Shown piece by piece: positions 1-13,155 of a stretch of 62,480 nt of DNA. The stretch covers positions 1-62,480 of the forward strand of contig JAULBX010025387.1 in the NCBI GenBank assembly GCA_032358255.1, given 5' to 3'. Numbering within the stretch: position 1 is the first letter of the stretch; every line of letters begins with the position of its first letter. The position numbers and the translations under genes were made by a program. This DNA is from Heterotrichella gracilis (Eukaryota; Sar; Xanthophyceae; Tribonematales; Xanthonemataceae). The notes beneath the pieces were generated by a model. That model was not told the DNA's origin and ran no database searches. It worked only from the letters and a program-made list of their open reading frames with translations.

Positions 1-1003
1 GTATATACGGTATATACTGGTATATACCAGTATATGGCAGTATATGGCCCAAATTTATACGCATTCGCACAACCCTAATTAATCTACATAAAAATGACAA
101 ATTCATGTATAAGGACGAAAGGAAAAGAAAAGAAAACAGATGCTAAAGGCGTAATAAGGCGGCATAGCAACTACGCATAGCCCCCAAGAATGTATATGTA
201 CATATCCTCACCCTGCCTCTGTGAGGAACACTTGCATAGCCTCCCTACAAGTTGCTGCAACTGCTAGCAGCTCATGAGTGCACGGCGGCAGATTGCGAGT
301 GCGCAAATGCCTCGAGGACTGTAGTGTTTGTAGAAACTTCTCACTTCAGTCTGGACATAGTCCATAAAAGCCCTTATGGTTTCTAGGCTCAATCTATCTG
401 TTTGTGTTGTTCATCTCGCTACCCACACATTTAGATCATTAACTTCAACCTGTGGATCCAGCTCATTGAACGTGGAACTTCTCAGGAAAGTTATTCCACT
501 GACAAGCGCTTGCATGGATATGTAGCACAAAGAAATCCTTTAAGTTAGTTCAAACCGACTTGGCTGTTGCAGTAGACACATTTGAGTATAATAAACTGCA
601 AGGCCCAGAAATTTTCGGAAGGGAATAGGGCCTATTGATGGGGCAGGCCGTAATTGCAATTATGGGAGAAGAAGGAGATATGTGAACAGAGAGTTGCAGA
701 GGAGAGGCTGATATGTTTCTATGCAGCAACTGTTACAACGAAAACCCCATTTCCTTCCCCATTCCCAATCAATGTCATGATAATGTACAATACTGAGCAA
801 TCAGCTGCCCTACTAACCTACCACCTGCTCCCTGGCCTTTATGGTACTCACCTACTCACAAAATTCTGCATGCATGCACAAAGCAAATCATGCAATTGCA
901 GTATTGCTGACTTAGTTGCTAGGATTCAATGCTGCAAGATCATTGATGCAGCATTGTGAATTTTTCAGTGCAAGATTCTGTGCTCATCTGCTGCCCTACT
1001 TAC
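1..1003. other. Presumed intron of the CocE-type hydrolase gene; no exon recognised
   Basis: This AT-richer stretch follows the GTAAGT donor at 1003-998 on the minus strand. Short open frames on both strands show no protein signature. The jelly-roll exon expected next was not found, so it is read as part of a long intron running past the left edge. Confidence 0.5.
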
Positions 1004-4000
1004 CTTGTCAAAGAAGTGGATGACCCTGGCTGGCTGGTGGAAGTGCGTGCGCCCTGCACCGTCCTGCTGGTGCCCCACAGGGCAGTTGGCCAGGCCACCA
1101 TGTGCCCATGGACCAATGATCACCTGGCTGCCTGCAAGATGACACGTTGCAAGCATTTAGCGAGTCACTTGCAGCAGAGATACCGTATGGCTGGCTGTAA
1201 GTGAAGAAGTGTAACCGCCATGGTGTAATTCGATTTGCCTCGGTACCTGGGCCATAATAAAGCTGTGCTACGGTGCTTCATAAGGTTTGTTTAAGAAAAT
1301 AACTTGAACTATTATAGTAGTGTATCCGCTGCGCTACATTAAGTTTGGCCATGCTCTTCTGCGTCATGCCATGTGTGTACGGGTATCTATGCAAGGCGGG
1401 CACTCACTGGCATGCCGCATATCTGTACACATGTACACACAATTCAATACCAACAGTAAAAAAGCCAACCTCACGACAACGATGGGCCACACCACCTACC
1501 CTTGCCACCTTCCATTTAATGGGTCAATAAAATGGAATGCATTGTACCATTGCCCACCACATGCATATGCACCCTGCTCGTGCCCCACCTGGTGCATGTG
1601 CCGCAGCAAAGTAGAATATATGCAGCGCCGCCCCTGCTGTCTGGTCCAGCCAGCCGGCAGTGATGGTCATGGGGACGCGGGCGGCGGCAATGGCTGCGGC
1701 ATGCGTGCAGGGGCTGCCATCAGCAGGAGTGCGCCCACTGTCGGCGCCCACATCATCACTGAAGACCACCGTACTCAGCTCTTTGGATGGATTCCAGCTG
1801 GGACAAGCAGGGGAGTGTAGTAAGGTTCACGCATGTCCGCATGTATGTGAGAAGACGATCAAAAACTGCTCAACAGAAGCCCTTGCAGCATGTTCACAAT
1901 TACAGCCCTCAAGAACCATGCTCAGCAGCGTTTTGTCAAATTAAGACATGCCAAACCTGGAATAAGAAACAACTGGAAGAATTGCATTCATATATGCAAG
2001 GTCTGGAGCAGGTTCACCACGCTGCGCTGTCAATACAAGGAAAAACGTGCTTGCACATGCATGCTGGTTAATTCACCAGCCACATTGTGACCCCTCCCAT
2101 CTTGCCTGTCGTGCCCCGCCACTGCCTCCTTGAGCCGCTCTCTGCCATGCAGCTTGGCGGCTTGCCAGGTGGAGGCTGACGGGTCAGATCCCCTGGACAA
2201 ACCATTGGCAAGACTTGTGCTGGCCCAGGAGTGGATACTGCGCGTGAGGACAAGGTAGGTTTCAGGCCGAGACAGTACAGATGTTCAATCACATTCCAAT
2301 GTCATGTTTTCACAGATGTGATTAAATAATATGGCCAACTTGAAGTTAATACCCTGTCTTGCACTGCATGTTGTGTGTTACTAGGGGCAATAGTGTGCAC
2401 CAGTGATGTGAAAGTCCCTCTGTGACTTGAAAGTCCCTCTCAAACACTTCCGCACAATAGGGGCTATAGCTATAGTAAACACTGTATTATGAGAGCTAGG
2501 AGTCACTCTGCATATGCACGATGAAGTAAAGAATAGAAATTTTAATAAAGTTATCTCACCGCTTCAACCCTTTCCCCAGAGACGGAAAACTTGCGTGTCG
2601 TGTTGACGTGCTGCGGATGCTGCCTGGCCTTGAGTCATCTGCACACGACAGATACCAGGTGGTATTAGCAGCAGCAAGGGGCAAGGCGGCCATGCTGGTT
2701 AGTACTGCTGCACATACAAGCAGAAACAGGTAGAAAAAACAGGGGGCGTACCTGGGTGCGACACAGCCTTTCCCGGCCCCAGGTCAGCAGGGGTAGCCTT
2801 GATCGAGCTGTCGCCACCCGGGATGTTTGAATTTAGCTGAGCAGCAGCACCCACATCCACCTTCCCCACATCATCCTCACACTCCTCGTTCTCACCCTCC
2901 AAGCTTTGCACGCTGTCACCCGATGCAGACCCCCAGGCATTGGAGCGGCCCTCGACCACAGGCATGCAACCCCTGTAACAACAACATGATGTGGCACTAT
3001 TGACCTCGGCCCAGAATGGATGTCATGATGAGACAGTATGCAGTCTTTAAGATCTGAACTTTCATGACCATATTCTGGTAAGATTCAATGCAATTTTTGC
3101 ATACTATGATACAATACGCACAGCAAGCAAGCTGCATGATAAATGCAGCCCATGCCATTCAATTGAATTCCTTTAAAGGGGACTGTGTGTGTGTGTGAGT
3201 ATGCAGCAAACTACCAACTGTAGCATGCCATTTATGAACCAAAAAAAGCACTCTCGAGGCCATGCTTACATTGAGATCAAGCGCAGCACAGTATTCATTG
3301 GCTGCGGCAGGCGACGGAAGTCATTTGCATCAAGTGCGTGGCACAGGCGTGACCAATGAGCTGTGAAGCTCAGCTGGGGCACCCCACCCGGCAGCGCCAC
3401 ATCGTCATACAAGTCCCAGAATGGATACAGGGGTGCAGCGGCCAGCACGGTGCCCGGCGAGATGGATGCCAAGGTCATGAGCGCAGCACTGGCCTCGTAG
3501 GAGGCACCATACAGCACCACCTGCAGGCGGAAGGGGAGGGCTCATGACCAACAACATGGCCATGATGGGCGCACTGCAGCTTGCTTGTCAATCTTTTATC
3601 GCTGTAGGCCTACTCTCCAGTTGCATAATGATACCGTGTGATACTTCATGAAAGTACATTGGTTCATACATGTGCTGTCGGAACAAAGGCATCTCCCAAC
3701 CACCTTGATGTGTGCACATGTGCCACCCCACATGCAGGCACAACACTCCTCAGGTGCCTACGTAGCTACCTGGCCATTGCTCCATGGCTGTCTGGTGATC
3801 CAGGCAATCACCTCCACAGAGTCCAGCCGCTCCGCCTCGCTCCACCCAGACCTCCATTGACCATATGAGGCGCCTGCAGCCAAAGTGCAGCCAGTGCGCA
3901 TGGGTGCCGCATCTGGGCCCGTGCGCATTCCAAGCCATCATGCATAGCCATGCACCAAATTTCGTACCAACATGCTTGTGGCAAATGGGAGCAAGTACTT

Positions 4001-5343
4001 CATGCATTTTGATGCAGCACAATGCAATTGCCCCCCGCCCCCCGCCCACCTGTGCCTCTGACATCCATGGTAGCCACTGCGTAGCCCGCCGCCAGCATGA
4101 AGCACTTTGGCTCAAACTGTATGAAGTCAAAGGGGCGGCCGGCGGTGAGCTTCTTGAAAGGCCAGCGCAGCTTAATGCCGCGCATGTACCTGAACCAGTG
4201 GGTGAAAATAGCTTATTACCAGGTATCAGGAACCTCCGCATGGAAATGGAGGACTGGGGTGAGGGCAAGATGCAGGTGCGGGGTAGGTGGAATTGAATGG
4301 GTTAGCAGGCTCTTTTGCGTGCAGGGGTAACATCGCAGGAACTGAGGAGGCGCACTGGAGGCAGTAACCTATGGTGGGCACAGGAGTAGAACGCAGGGCA
4401 GGCCCTTGCGGCCATGCGCTCCAAGGAGGTTTCAGTCAACCAAATGACGCTAGCTGTGAGGCCTGGCCAAGCCCTCACAACTAGCGTCATCGATTGGCAT
4501 GGCGTGGATGTTGGGCAAAGTCAGTGGGGATGCCATACGAAATGATGGTATGTGCCTGTAGTACTCACCGTGTCTGCTGCAGTATGCAGGGGTATTTATC
4601 CCCTGGTGCGGCATATGCGGCTCCCGGAAGCAGCACATCCACCGCCACCTCTACGCCATCGCGCATACGCACGTAAGAAGACTGTGCCACAGAGAAGGCA
4701 GGGCGGTGACACATACAAGTACACGCATGTACTTGCCCTATCATATGATATGGCGTGAGCGCAGATGCAACAACACCTCTGGGTTCATAACTAGGGTGTG
4801 CCAGCATGCTGCAGATTCTCAATACAGATGATGTTATTTGACCTGGCTGCTAGTCCTAGTGGGGCACTAGGGTGCCTGCAGGCTACATGATCTGTGAGTG
4901 GGCTGGGTCAATACTGGGCACCTTTTCAATACCAAGAGCACTGGGAAATCCCACTAAGAACACAAGTGTTAGCTTCACGCAAGGCTTCCTATCTTGATAC
5001 GCCTACTTAGAGCAGTTCTGGCACACAGCTTTGTGCTACATACCACATATCTGCTGCTCCTGTATCGCTGCAATGCCACGGTGGGTATGCGGTCAGGTCG
5101 CTTCGGCACCTCAGCATCCCAGTCCCTGTCGCTTGTGATGAGGGTCCCCGCTACCATGGCCACCACCTCCTGTGGTAGGGCGGCGGCTTGGCAAAGCGCC
5201 CGAGCTAGACGCAGGAGCAACAGGCAGGCCAGGCGCCACAGGCAGGCAGTGTGACGGAGCAAACTGGGTAGGAATGGGGTGCCGGGCAACTTGATGAACA
5301 CCCAATATGGCTTTGGAGTTATTAACGGTGTATGTTGATACAT
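1..5343 (-). CDS. CocE/NonD-type serine hydrolase (X-Pro dipeptidyl-peptidase S15 superfamily), 3' end beyond the window
   Basis: Ten exons join with fully consistent phases: 5343-5044, 4681-4569, 4189-4050, 3873-3770, 3520-3270, 2972-2752, 2638-2560, 2237-2077, 1780-1589 and 1131-1004. They encode 563 residues. A hydrophobic leader (ACLLLLRLARAL, about residues 25-45) suggests secretion or organelle entry. The body shows family hallmarks in order: SSYVRMRDGVEVAVDVLLPG, then MDVRGTGAS, then QPWSNGQ and the nucleophile elbow YGASYEAS with the catalytic Ser. The loop TAGWLDQT carries the likely catalytic Asp, and IGPWAHGG the likely catalytic His. The family hydrolyses esters, amides or X-Pro peptides; the substrate here is unknown. 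An acidic low-complexity insert (2972-2560) lies in the cap region. The last exon ends at a GTAAGT donor, so the C-terminal jelly-roll domain should lie beyond the left edge. I found no exon in 1-1003. Confidence 0.88.
12..35. repeat. 24-bp perfect palindrome in an AT-rich stretch
   Basis: The left edge holds alternating TATATA words. Bases 12-35 form a perfect palindrome centred on GGTATATACC, and a related half-site follows to about base 48. It could form a cruciform or be part of a simple repeat. No function can be assigned. Confidence 0.6.
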
Positions 5344-6548
5344 TTTAGTCGGTTCATCTCAAGCTCGAACTCGTTTTCATGGGCTTCGACGTGACAATAT
5401 CAACATCCCAGCACCTACCACTCTCGGAGCACACAAGCACCACCTTGCTCAAAACTGGAGTAAAGGGTGCATTCGATTCGCTGTGTGACATAAAAAGGCG
5501 TGAAGAGGGAAACGAGCCATAGGCATTCTTGACCAGCTGCCTTGCAGCGTCGTGCGGGCAGTATATGCATGCATTACTGCCGATATGTGCATCACTGCCT
5601 AACATAACATGCGGTAGCATGCCAGACCAACTGTCCAGGTGGGCAGTGCACTTTTGGTCCAACAAATCTGTGTCGCCCATCAGTTTCCAGTAAAGAAGAC
5701 ATCTGTTGTTGTTGTTGTAAAATAGTAGTACTGCATTGTCGAGCCATACCCAACGCTCGTTGAGGCATGGATGCGTCACACAAAGCAAATGGTGTATGTG
5801 ATGCATGCATTTGCTGCAGTCAAAGCAAGAACAATATTCTTTAAGAATAAGAAGGGAAGGCACAGACGCGGAGTCAAGGAGCCACCAGTGCACCAGCAGC
5901 CATTTTCAGCTGCCACTTGGACACGATCTCGCACTACCCACAGGGCACAAAGACAGAAACCTTGTACAAACACTTCCAAGCCATTTACACGCTTCTACCA
6001 AGTTCCTACAATCCGGCGATGCAGGTGCCACAATAACCCCCAGCAGTCATTTAATCAAAACTGGAGGAGGAGGACATGGGCCACATGGGTCTATAGGGGT
6101 CCGGCATGGGCAACGGTAAATCCTCCTTGAACCACAGTAAGTGCAATTTGGTCGACGCCCAGTCAGTACGTACTGTGCAGTTGTAGAGAAAATATTACAT
6201 TATAAACTTGCTAGCAGACATTCTGGGACCAAACTGCTACCGCTGCTTGCGCACATTTCCACATACCTATGCATTCAGTATTACTCGCAAAACAAGGCAG
6301 TGAAATACAAATATCTTGCGTCGCATGCGTATGCATCCAACTATCGAGGAATCCTACCCAATCCGCAAAACGCAACCCTTTCTCCAGTATGCACACGCAG
6401 AAGGAGCCAGCCTTGTGTGCTCCGCGCTCCATGTATGTACCATGCAGATCTCATGAGGAATCGCATAAAAAAACATATTTATTTTACTGCCAACAATCCA
6501 TTAGGACAGTCATTGAGCCGACAACCAGCCCTGGCTATTTCCAGCCGC
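5344..6548. other. Intergenic region between two minus-strand genes
   Basis: It lies upstream of the CocE-type hydrolase and downstream of the LEA-like gene. A 179-codon minus-strand open frame (5354-5893) has no recognisable composition or motif and is not called. No RNA gene or repeat was seen. Confidence 0.5.
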
Positions 6549-9500
6549 TTAGTGATGCTCCTTCCCCTGGTCCTCACCGCTCTCTTTGTCCATTTTCTGT
6601 GTGCCGGGCGTGGTGAGGTGCTGCTCCCGCTCCGCCTCCACCTGGTCCCCGTAATCCTCGGCGCTGCTGGTGTTCTGTAGGGTTCCTTGGAGGTACAGGT
6701 CCCTGAAGTGAAGGAGAGAGAGGTTGGAGGTAGGCAGGATCAATTTAGGGCACGCAATTGTTTTATGTGTACCAATACGTAGCTTTTGCATTATAAATCA
6801 TGAGCCTCATCTTGGGACCTCAAGGACCAGATATGGACCCAAAATTAAAAGGAAACACTGGCAAAGGAGCCGAACTGGTGCCACTGGTAAAATCCAACTC
6901 GACAAAGTTCAAGATTCTAGACTTCCTGGTATCTAACACTGTCAGTTTGTAAGTTTTTCCACCTGATCAGCTGAAATCGATATTTTTGCGGAGTTTCAAC
7001 GTACCTGGCGCACACCAATGTTTGTGACCTTCTCTGTAGATGTTAGCAACAGTGAAAAGTAAGAGACTAAAGGACAACAGTCTACACATTTGGTGCATAT
7101 GCCTTACTGATTGGTACCGCAGGCAATTTGCAATTTGCGGTCATAACAGTATCGCTGGAACTTGGCTGTTCATTCAGTTGTTTATTTTTACATTCCTGAC
7201 CGGTAGGATGCCATATGTTGTCACACATTAATATGTTGGCACATGCAGCAAGCCGCCCATACTGAAGTTTTGTGACCATTGCCGTTCTTTATATGCCCAA
7301 GGACGTGTGAGAAACACTCTTAAGTATGTTGTCAATGGCCAACATTTAAATTGATTAAAATCCCTGTGCATGACCCAGTACCTTACCTGCCGGGCAGGTC
7401 TCTGTTGGGGTCTGGTGCATCCCGCTGGGCTTCAATGGCATGATCCATCATGCCCTCGTCCTACGGGCAGGGGAAACGGTTGACACTTGGTAAGCCACGA
7501 TGTTGCAGACCCATCAAATGAAGTTTGCAGCTATACAGTCATGTACAGCTAGCATCATAATTAGGGGTGTTCCATAATTTATAACGTTATATAACTTTAT
7601 AAGGTATATAACGTTATGTAACGGTTATATGAAAAAAGCACCCTGATTTTGGGTTATAGATAACTTTAGGGGGTTGGGGTTATATAACGCTGGAAAAGGT
7701 TGCCACCTATGGTACACAACCCTGCAAGTTCATGTTTGAAGGTGCCATACGGGCTCCAATACTCAATCTTCAGAGCCAGTAACCAACATTTATTGCTCCC
7801 ACTGACAACACATCGCCACAACTGTGCTCTAGAGTCATTTTGGGTGATAAGGGTTCAGGTCAGTATAACCCTATATTAGGGTTTGTGGTTACCAGGAAAC
7901 CCTAGTAGGGTATCAGTAGACCAGTGAGCCACTTTTGTTCAACTTACATGCTGCTTTGGCGGATTGAGACGCACGTGTGTGTATTTAAAAGGACTAAGAA
8001 TTCATTGATCCAGTCCACGCAAGTGAAACCAAAGGATACAGAAACCTGAACCTCCACTTTTGTGATTTTGGGGTCACGCATAACTTCTAATATAACGTTA
8101 TATAACTTATAAAGTAACTTTATATAACGTTATATGATAATCTCATGTAACCCTAAGGAACACCTTTAATCATGATGAGCATACCCTACAGGCAGCGCTG
8201 CTAGCCCTGGGCAGGCTGACACCATTATGGGAAATGCATGTACCCATCATACATGCAGTACTTCCAGAACTGTTCACATGACAACATTACCACTTGCTAT
8301 CCCTGTCCCCACCTCCACATTGTACAGATTGTCCTTATGCTCCTGCTCATTGGCATCCGTGCCCTGGCTGCGCATGCGGTTGTAGTCGGAGTCACCCACG
8401 CGTGAGCCAGTGTGGATGTCGTTGTCGCCAACCGCAGGGCGCATGGCGCCTGCGTTAGAGTAATTTGCGTTCTCCACCTGGCCAGGCTTCTTGGTGCCAA
8501 ACTCCTGCTGCGCCACATCCGCATCATCAACGTCCCTGCACAAAGGTGCAACCAGGTTACTATGAGATGGGGCGTGCTGCTTGACAGGTGAATATATATG
8601 TATCTGGCTATAAAATCACACGCAGGAGCATCCCTTGCTTCCACCCATAGCTACTTTTAACAACGCACTTAACTACTAGGCATTTTGTTGCAACAGTACC
8701 TCGGGGTTGTGCAAAAAATCTGCCGTTAGAAAGAAAGGAAGAAAGGTGACGCACAAAGGCCACTGGCTCGCAGCAGGGCACCGCAATCAGCCAGATTGGC
8801 TGGTCAAGCACAGCCCTTACCTAATGCGCATTCCCTGAACAAAATCCTTTGCCTTTTGCGGCAGCTCTGGCTCGGCACAGTCATCCAGGCGGTGCATTGC
8901 CCCCAAACTGGTCGAGGCATCATTTCCCACGCTCATGTCCACGCCTGCATCCGAATTAAGTTCTTAGGATTTACACAAATTAAAGTAAAGCATGGTTCCA
9001 AGGAGCTGCGGCAACAAACACATACGCCAATCCGGCAGTCCGCTAATATGTGATGAAGGCCACGTGAAGCAAATGCTGTCCCCTCACGTGGCTACCTTGT
9101 TTTCACTGTATGTTGGCTGCTAGTGGCACTCTCCCAGGGTCCCCGCACCCCCATGGGTGCACTCTCCCCCCTCAACCCCCCTACCACCACACACACAGCC
9201 CATACCTTGGTCCGTCACCTGGTGGCGTATGGACTTGTAGCTCTCCCTCACTTCATCCTTCACCTGCTGGTTAGCATCCCCCTTGGCACCTTCCTGCACA
9301 CACCCTGGCTTGTCAGTGAGCGTATAAGGGGATGAAAATAGGATCAGGGGTCAGGAGAGGCCCAGGGGACAAAGGATGTGCATGCACATTTGCTCAGCCT
9401 GAACACATTGCGCAAAACTATAATGACAGCTCAACAGGTGCTAGCAGCCGATGTGAGCGCACTTCTTTTGACCAGAAAAGGTACCACTTTCAAGCACACG

Positions 9501-9825
9501 CTGCCGGCAGCATAGTGGGGAAAATGAACCAGCACAATGTGTAGTACTGCAGTGTCATATGAAGAGTCACCTCACATTGACACTAATACACCTCACGCAC
9601 CGGGTCACGGTCTGTTGCATAGTTTCGCATGCCTCCCTCTGCAATGCCTCTGGACCCCCAGTAGGCCCAACCAGGGCTGCTGCGCGCAACCGCAGCATGG
9701 CATTGGGTGCCGGTGGGCACTAGGCAACTACCAGCAAGGGTGGCTGTCCGCACCCCCCGAAATATCAGTGGGAGCAGCGAGGGCGACAAGCGAGGGCTCC
9801 CGCACAGAAAGCGCGCCAGGGACAT
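6549..9825 (-). CDS. Hydrophilic LEA-like protein with mitochondrial-type leader
   Basis: Six exons with agreeing phases (9825-9592, 9293-9206, 8944-8821, 8535-8313, 7460-7387, 6702-6549) give 298 residues ending in TAA. The N-terminus (MSLARFLCGSPRLSP...) is rich in Arg, Ser and Leu and lacks acidic residues for about 60 residues, as in a mitochondrial presequence. GMRNYATDRDP follows near residue 65-75. The rest is strongly hydrophilic and rich in Asp, Glu, Gln, Asn, Gly and Lys (for example DEVRESYKSIRHQ, KPGQVENANYSNAG, KMDKESGEDQGKEHH) with almost no hydrophobic core, so it should be disordered. This composition resembles late-embryogenesis-abundant stress protectants of the mitochondrial matrix, but I see no diagnostic LEA repeat. 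The function is therefore inference. The long intron between exons 4 and 5 carries a MITE-like element. Confidence 0.72.
7566..8164. mobile_element. MITE-like element with long terminal inverted repeats
   Basis: The stretch starts with GGTGTTCC and ends with its complement GGAACACC. Inside both ends lie matching AT-rich arms built from TATAACGTTATATAA, CTTTATAAG and TATATAACGTTAT, in inverted order with a few small indels. The arms are about 60-70 bp and the whole is about 600 bp. The interior has no coding potential, so it would be a non-autonomous DNA element. It sits in an intron of the LEA-like gene. I could not settle a target-site duplication (flanks ATTAGG and TTTAAT). Confidence 0.7.
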
Positions 9826-11326
9826 TGTGTGATGGGGCTGTAATCCAATAATAGGGCTGTGTCAGTAGATTTGAATTCACACTATTCACACCCCTAACGC
9901 AAAATGGAACATATTAGCAATGCCAGGACTTAACCAGAAGGCAGATATTGTGCCTTGACTCCAAAGGCTTGTGACCGCGTGCAAGAATACCTACTCAGCA
10001 GTGGTGTTCAACCTGCGCATGATGCGGCATGGCATTGTCGCATGCAGATGCGGGCAGGCTAGGGTGCAAGTGGTATGGCACATCGTTTCAGGTGCAAGTA
10101 GGGAGAACGCTATGGCATACAAATGATATTAAATGAATGTCAAATGTACAAAAAAAGCGGTGTCGCCGACCACACAACTGCCATTACTGCCAAGGACGTG
10201 TGCCACCTTAGCATATTGACAAGACCATTGTAAGAAGACTTTGTACACATTCCAGGCAGGTTGCTGCAGCAATGTCATATGGGTAGGCCATGGCCACACT
10301 GCTCTGGTCCATGAACACAAGTTCTCATGGTTTGCCACACAAGCTCGAGTCAGTGACTGAGCACTTTGAGCTATTAGCCCGAATGAGGAGCTGTGGGTTG
10401 GAGCATAAATATGACCGATAACGATTTGTTCACTACATACCTTGACACGTCAACTTGCACAAGGTCCAAGGCGGGCATGCCAGTGACCCAGAATCCTGCT
10501 CAGCACAGTCCTTCAGGGAAAAAACCTCCCCTTGCAAGACAACCCAAGATGATAGTTTATATCAACTCACCAACGGCAGTGGTTGGCTTTGGCACAGAGC
10601 ATATAGCTTGGGCTTGACGTACAAGAGATCCAACGTTGAGCCTGCCAGACTCTGAATTCACTCTTTCCAGCAAGGTGCCGAGGTCAACTTTGTTCCAAGC
10701 GAAAGTTCAACTAAAGTTTTCAGTTTCAGGGTGTTACAAGGTGTTGTGAGCGCTCAAAGTGCTCACAGTAGCGTTGGAGACCTGGATAATGTGGACGGAG
10801 CAGCGTACCCCGTATTGGCATGAACATAATTGCAGGTACCCTGCAGCTCCATGGCCACGACTCGCAGCAGTTAGGCACAAGGTGGATAGATACCAGTGGG
10901 CTTCTTACAATTGGTGCCAAGGAGGAGCACTTGCCTCGGTGCTGCGTTGTTGCAGCAGGAATACCATGGTTGGGGTATTTTCGTGGTCCAACGGCCATGC
11001 CTGCATGCCGTGGACGGACAGTCAAATCAAGTGACCTTCGTGGGCATGCGTCGTCATCTCTGTTCAACTGCGCAAACATTTGGACAGATTTTTCCGTGCA
11101 AGATGCATGCACTGCCACCAATTGATTGGTATGCACTGCCACCAATCGGTTGGTATGCATCGTCGTGATGCATGCATGCATAATGCTACATGGGCATCAC
11201 CTACAGACCCCAGCCCGTATCTTCTCACATATCACTGACCCATTTAGCTTTGTGTTTTGCAGTGTCAGAGTGACTGACATTACTGGAAAAACGTACATAC
11301 AACGACATTCTAGAATGCTTGCTTGC
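9826..11326. other. Region with no confident gene
   Basis: It lies upstream of the LEA-like gene and probably contains the 3' end of the unrecognised gene to the right. Open frames at 10726-11181 (minus) and 10820-11168 (plus) overlap one another and lack recognisable motifs. A short direct repeat around 11110-11160 carries ACTGCCACCAAT followed by TTGGTATGCA. No RNA gene was seen. Confidence 0.4.
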
Positions 11327-13155
11327 TTACAATTGTTCCCCACATTGACCAATGTGCGGCTGGCCAAGGTTCATACCAGGTACATTCCGACAACTGTACA
11401 ATAATTGACCTTTACACATTTCCCGTTTCCCAACATCTAAACCAGGCTCCACCCAGTAGTCAGTCACGGTATCCAGCTGCAGCCTCTGCTGGATGCACAT
11501 CTGGTACAACCACGCCAGGGTTCTTCTAAACCATAGCCAGTCCACAAACCCTGCCTCCTGCGCATTGCCATCACCCATCACTGTCAGCACGTGTGTGGAG
11601 ATGGATGGCGAGAATAAATTGTGCCCAAATGCCCATCAGGTGCAGGCAGAGTGTAAGCGTTGTGCTCCTAGTGCTCACACACTGTGAAGCATATGGATCA
11701 GCAAAATTTTATTAACAGCATGCCAAGCTTTTGCCTTTGTTGAGCAGTAGCAGGAGAACGCATACAAACCACGCACAACCACCAGGACCAGGTAATAGAA
11801 CAGCATTCAGCGCACCCGCTTCCTGTAGAGGCACCCATCACCCGCACACCCATGGCCACGATAATCCGCAGCAGAATCGGGATGGGGGAGCTGTGGGAGC
11901 GCAGAGGAGGCGAGCAGTTAACATGTGGCAAAAGTCAGGACTGTGCCATGCATTGCACAGATTGGCAGGCTGTCATCATTGTGTATCATGCTAGGAATAC
12001 CAAGCAGCGGTGCCAGCTGAGGAGCATGGCCAGCCATGTGACCACAGTTGCGATTGGACCTACCACATGAGTGCCGCAGCATCAGCGTCTAAGACCTCTG
12101 AATCACTCTTGGCGCCATCCAGAGGCAGCCCGAACCGCTCATGCACTGCACTGCGGATGCCAGGGCAATGGACAACGAGGCGCACAGGGAACCCCAGCTC
12201 TCCAAAGCGCAGCTTGTTTACATTGCGCCAAAAACTCGAAATAGGGGTCAGCTCGCTGTGCATGCAAAACAACAGCAGTAGGGACACATGCAGTGGGAGC
12301 AAGCGGCAACGTAGCATCCTCCATTGATGATGAAGAAATCCTTTGGCATACATGGGATCAAAATCCATAGGGTGCAACTGAAAATTTGTGTACATTTTGC
12401 CAGGATGTTTGCTTCCAAAAAGGACACACAAAGGGGAGCATGGTGTCAACGTACACGCTGGTGGTGTCCTCATGCCGCAGGTGCTCCTTTGCCATCATGA
12501 TGGGGAGGTCCACGTCCCCCGTTTTGACCTCGTGAATGAGCTTATCCCGCTGCAGGTAGGCGCTCACAACGCACCACAGGGAGAACGCGCAGCCAAGGAG
12601 GCGCTGCACAGGGGGGGGAGGAGGCTGCTGAAGAACTCCAAGCATTCAAGCTCATGCCCCTCAAACTCAGCTGCACACGCTTCCCTGTACTCCTCTGCGG
12701 CCTGCTTGATGGTGCAGACCTCCTCGTCGTCATCGGGGTCATCCACGTCACCCTCCTCCCCATCCCAGTTTGCTACCTCCACCGCCTGTTGTACAGCACC
12801 ACTGCCCCCCAATCGCAGCGCTGCGCTGGCGTGCCGGCGTCAAAGAGGTAGCCGAACATGTGTGCCTGCAGCGGTACAAACATTCATCAAGGAGCAGTCA
12901 AGGGACCAATGGGCTGCGTATCTCGACACCCATGGGGCAACAATGGAAGGGACCCAGTGCACAGTAAATGCCAGCCAGTTGGGCACTGACTGCATGGCGC
13001 GCAACCACCCGTGGCTCACCTCGAAATCTCGGTTGGCCACTGCGCATGCAAGGCTGCGGTTGAGGGCACTCGTCAACCTGCCCAGGAGACGGTGGCACTC
13101 ATCCAGCTTGCGGGTGCGGCGGGCGGTGCCTCGCATGAGCTCTGCCAGCCTGCCG
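11327..13155 (-). CDS. Unrecognised protein gene with acidic segment; exons only partly resolved
   Basis: I do not recognise the family. Supported exons on the minus strand are 13155-13020 (LAELMRGTARRTRKLDECHR, a basic helix), then from 12865 (AHMFGYLFDAGTPAQRCDWG) into an acidic stretch (GEEGDVDDPDDDEE) and QAAEEYREACAAEFEGHELE. After a frame break comes RLLGCAFSLWCVVSAYLQRD and AKEHLRHEDTTSVYVDT. From 12377 follows LHPMDFDPMYAKGFLHHQWR, then an exon ending at 12061 (FWRNVNKLRFGELGFPVRLV). A further likely exon lies at 11590-11420 (FVDWLWFRRTLAWLYQ). Two frame breaks sit exactly at homopolymers (C6 at 12805-12810, G8 at 12611-12618). One added base at each restores a continuous frame, which suggests undercalled assembly errors, although the second could be a polypyrimidine-CAG splice acceptor. 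Start and stop are not fixed. Confidence 0.5.

Noticed and set aside
5354..5893. 179-codon minus-strand open frame
   Set aside because: It is Cys/His/Leu-rich without repeats or motifs and has no splice partners. It is likely chance in low-stop sequence.
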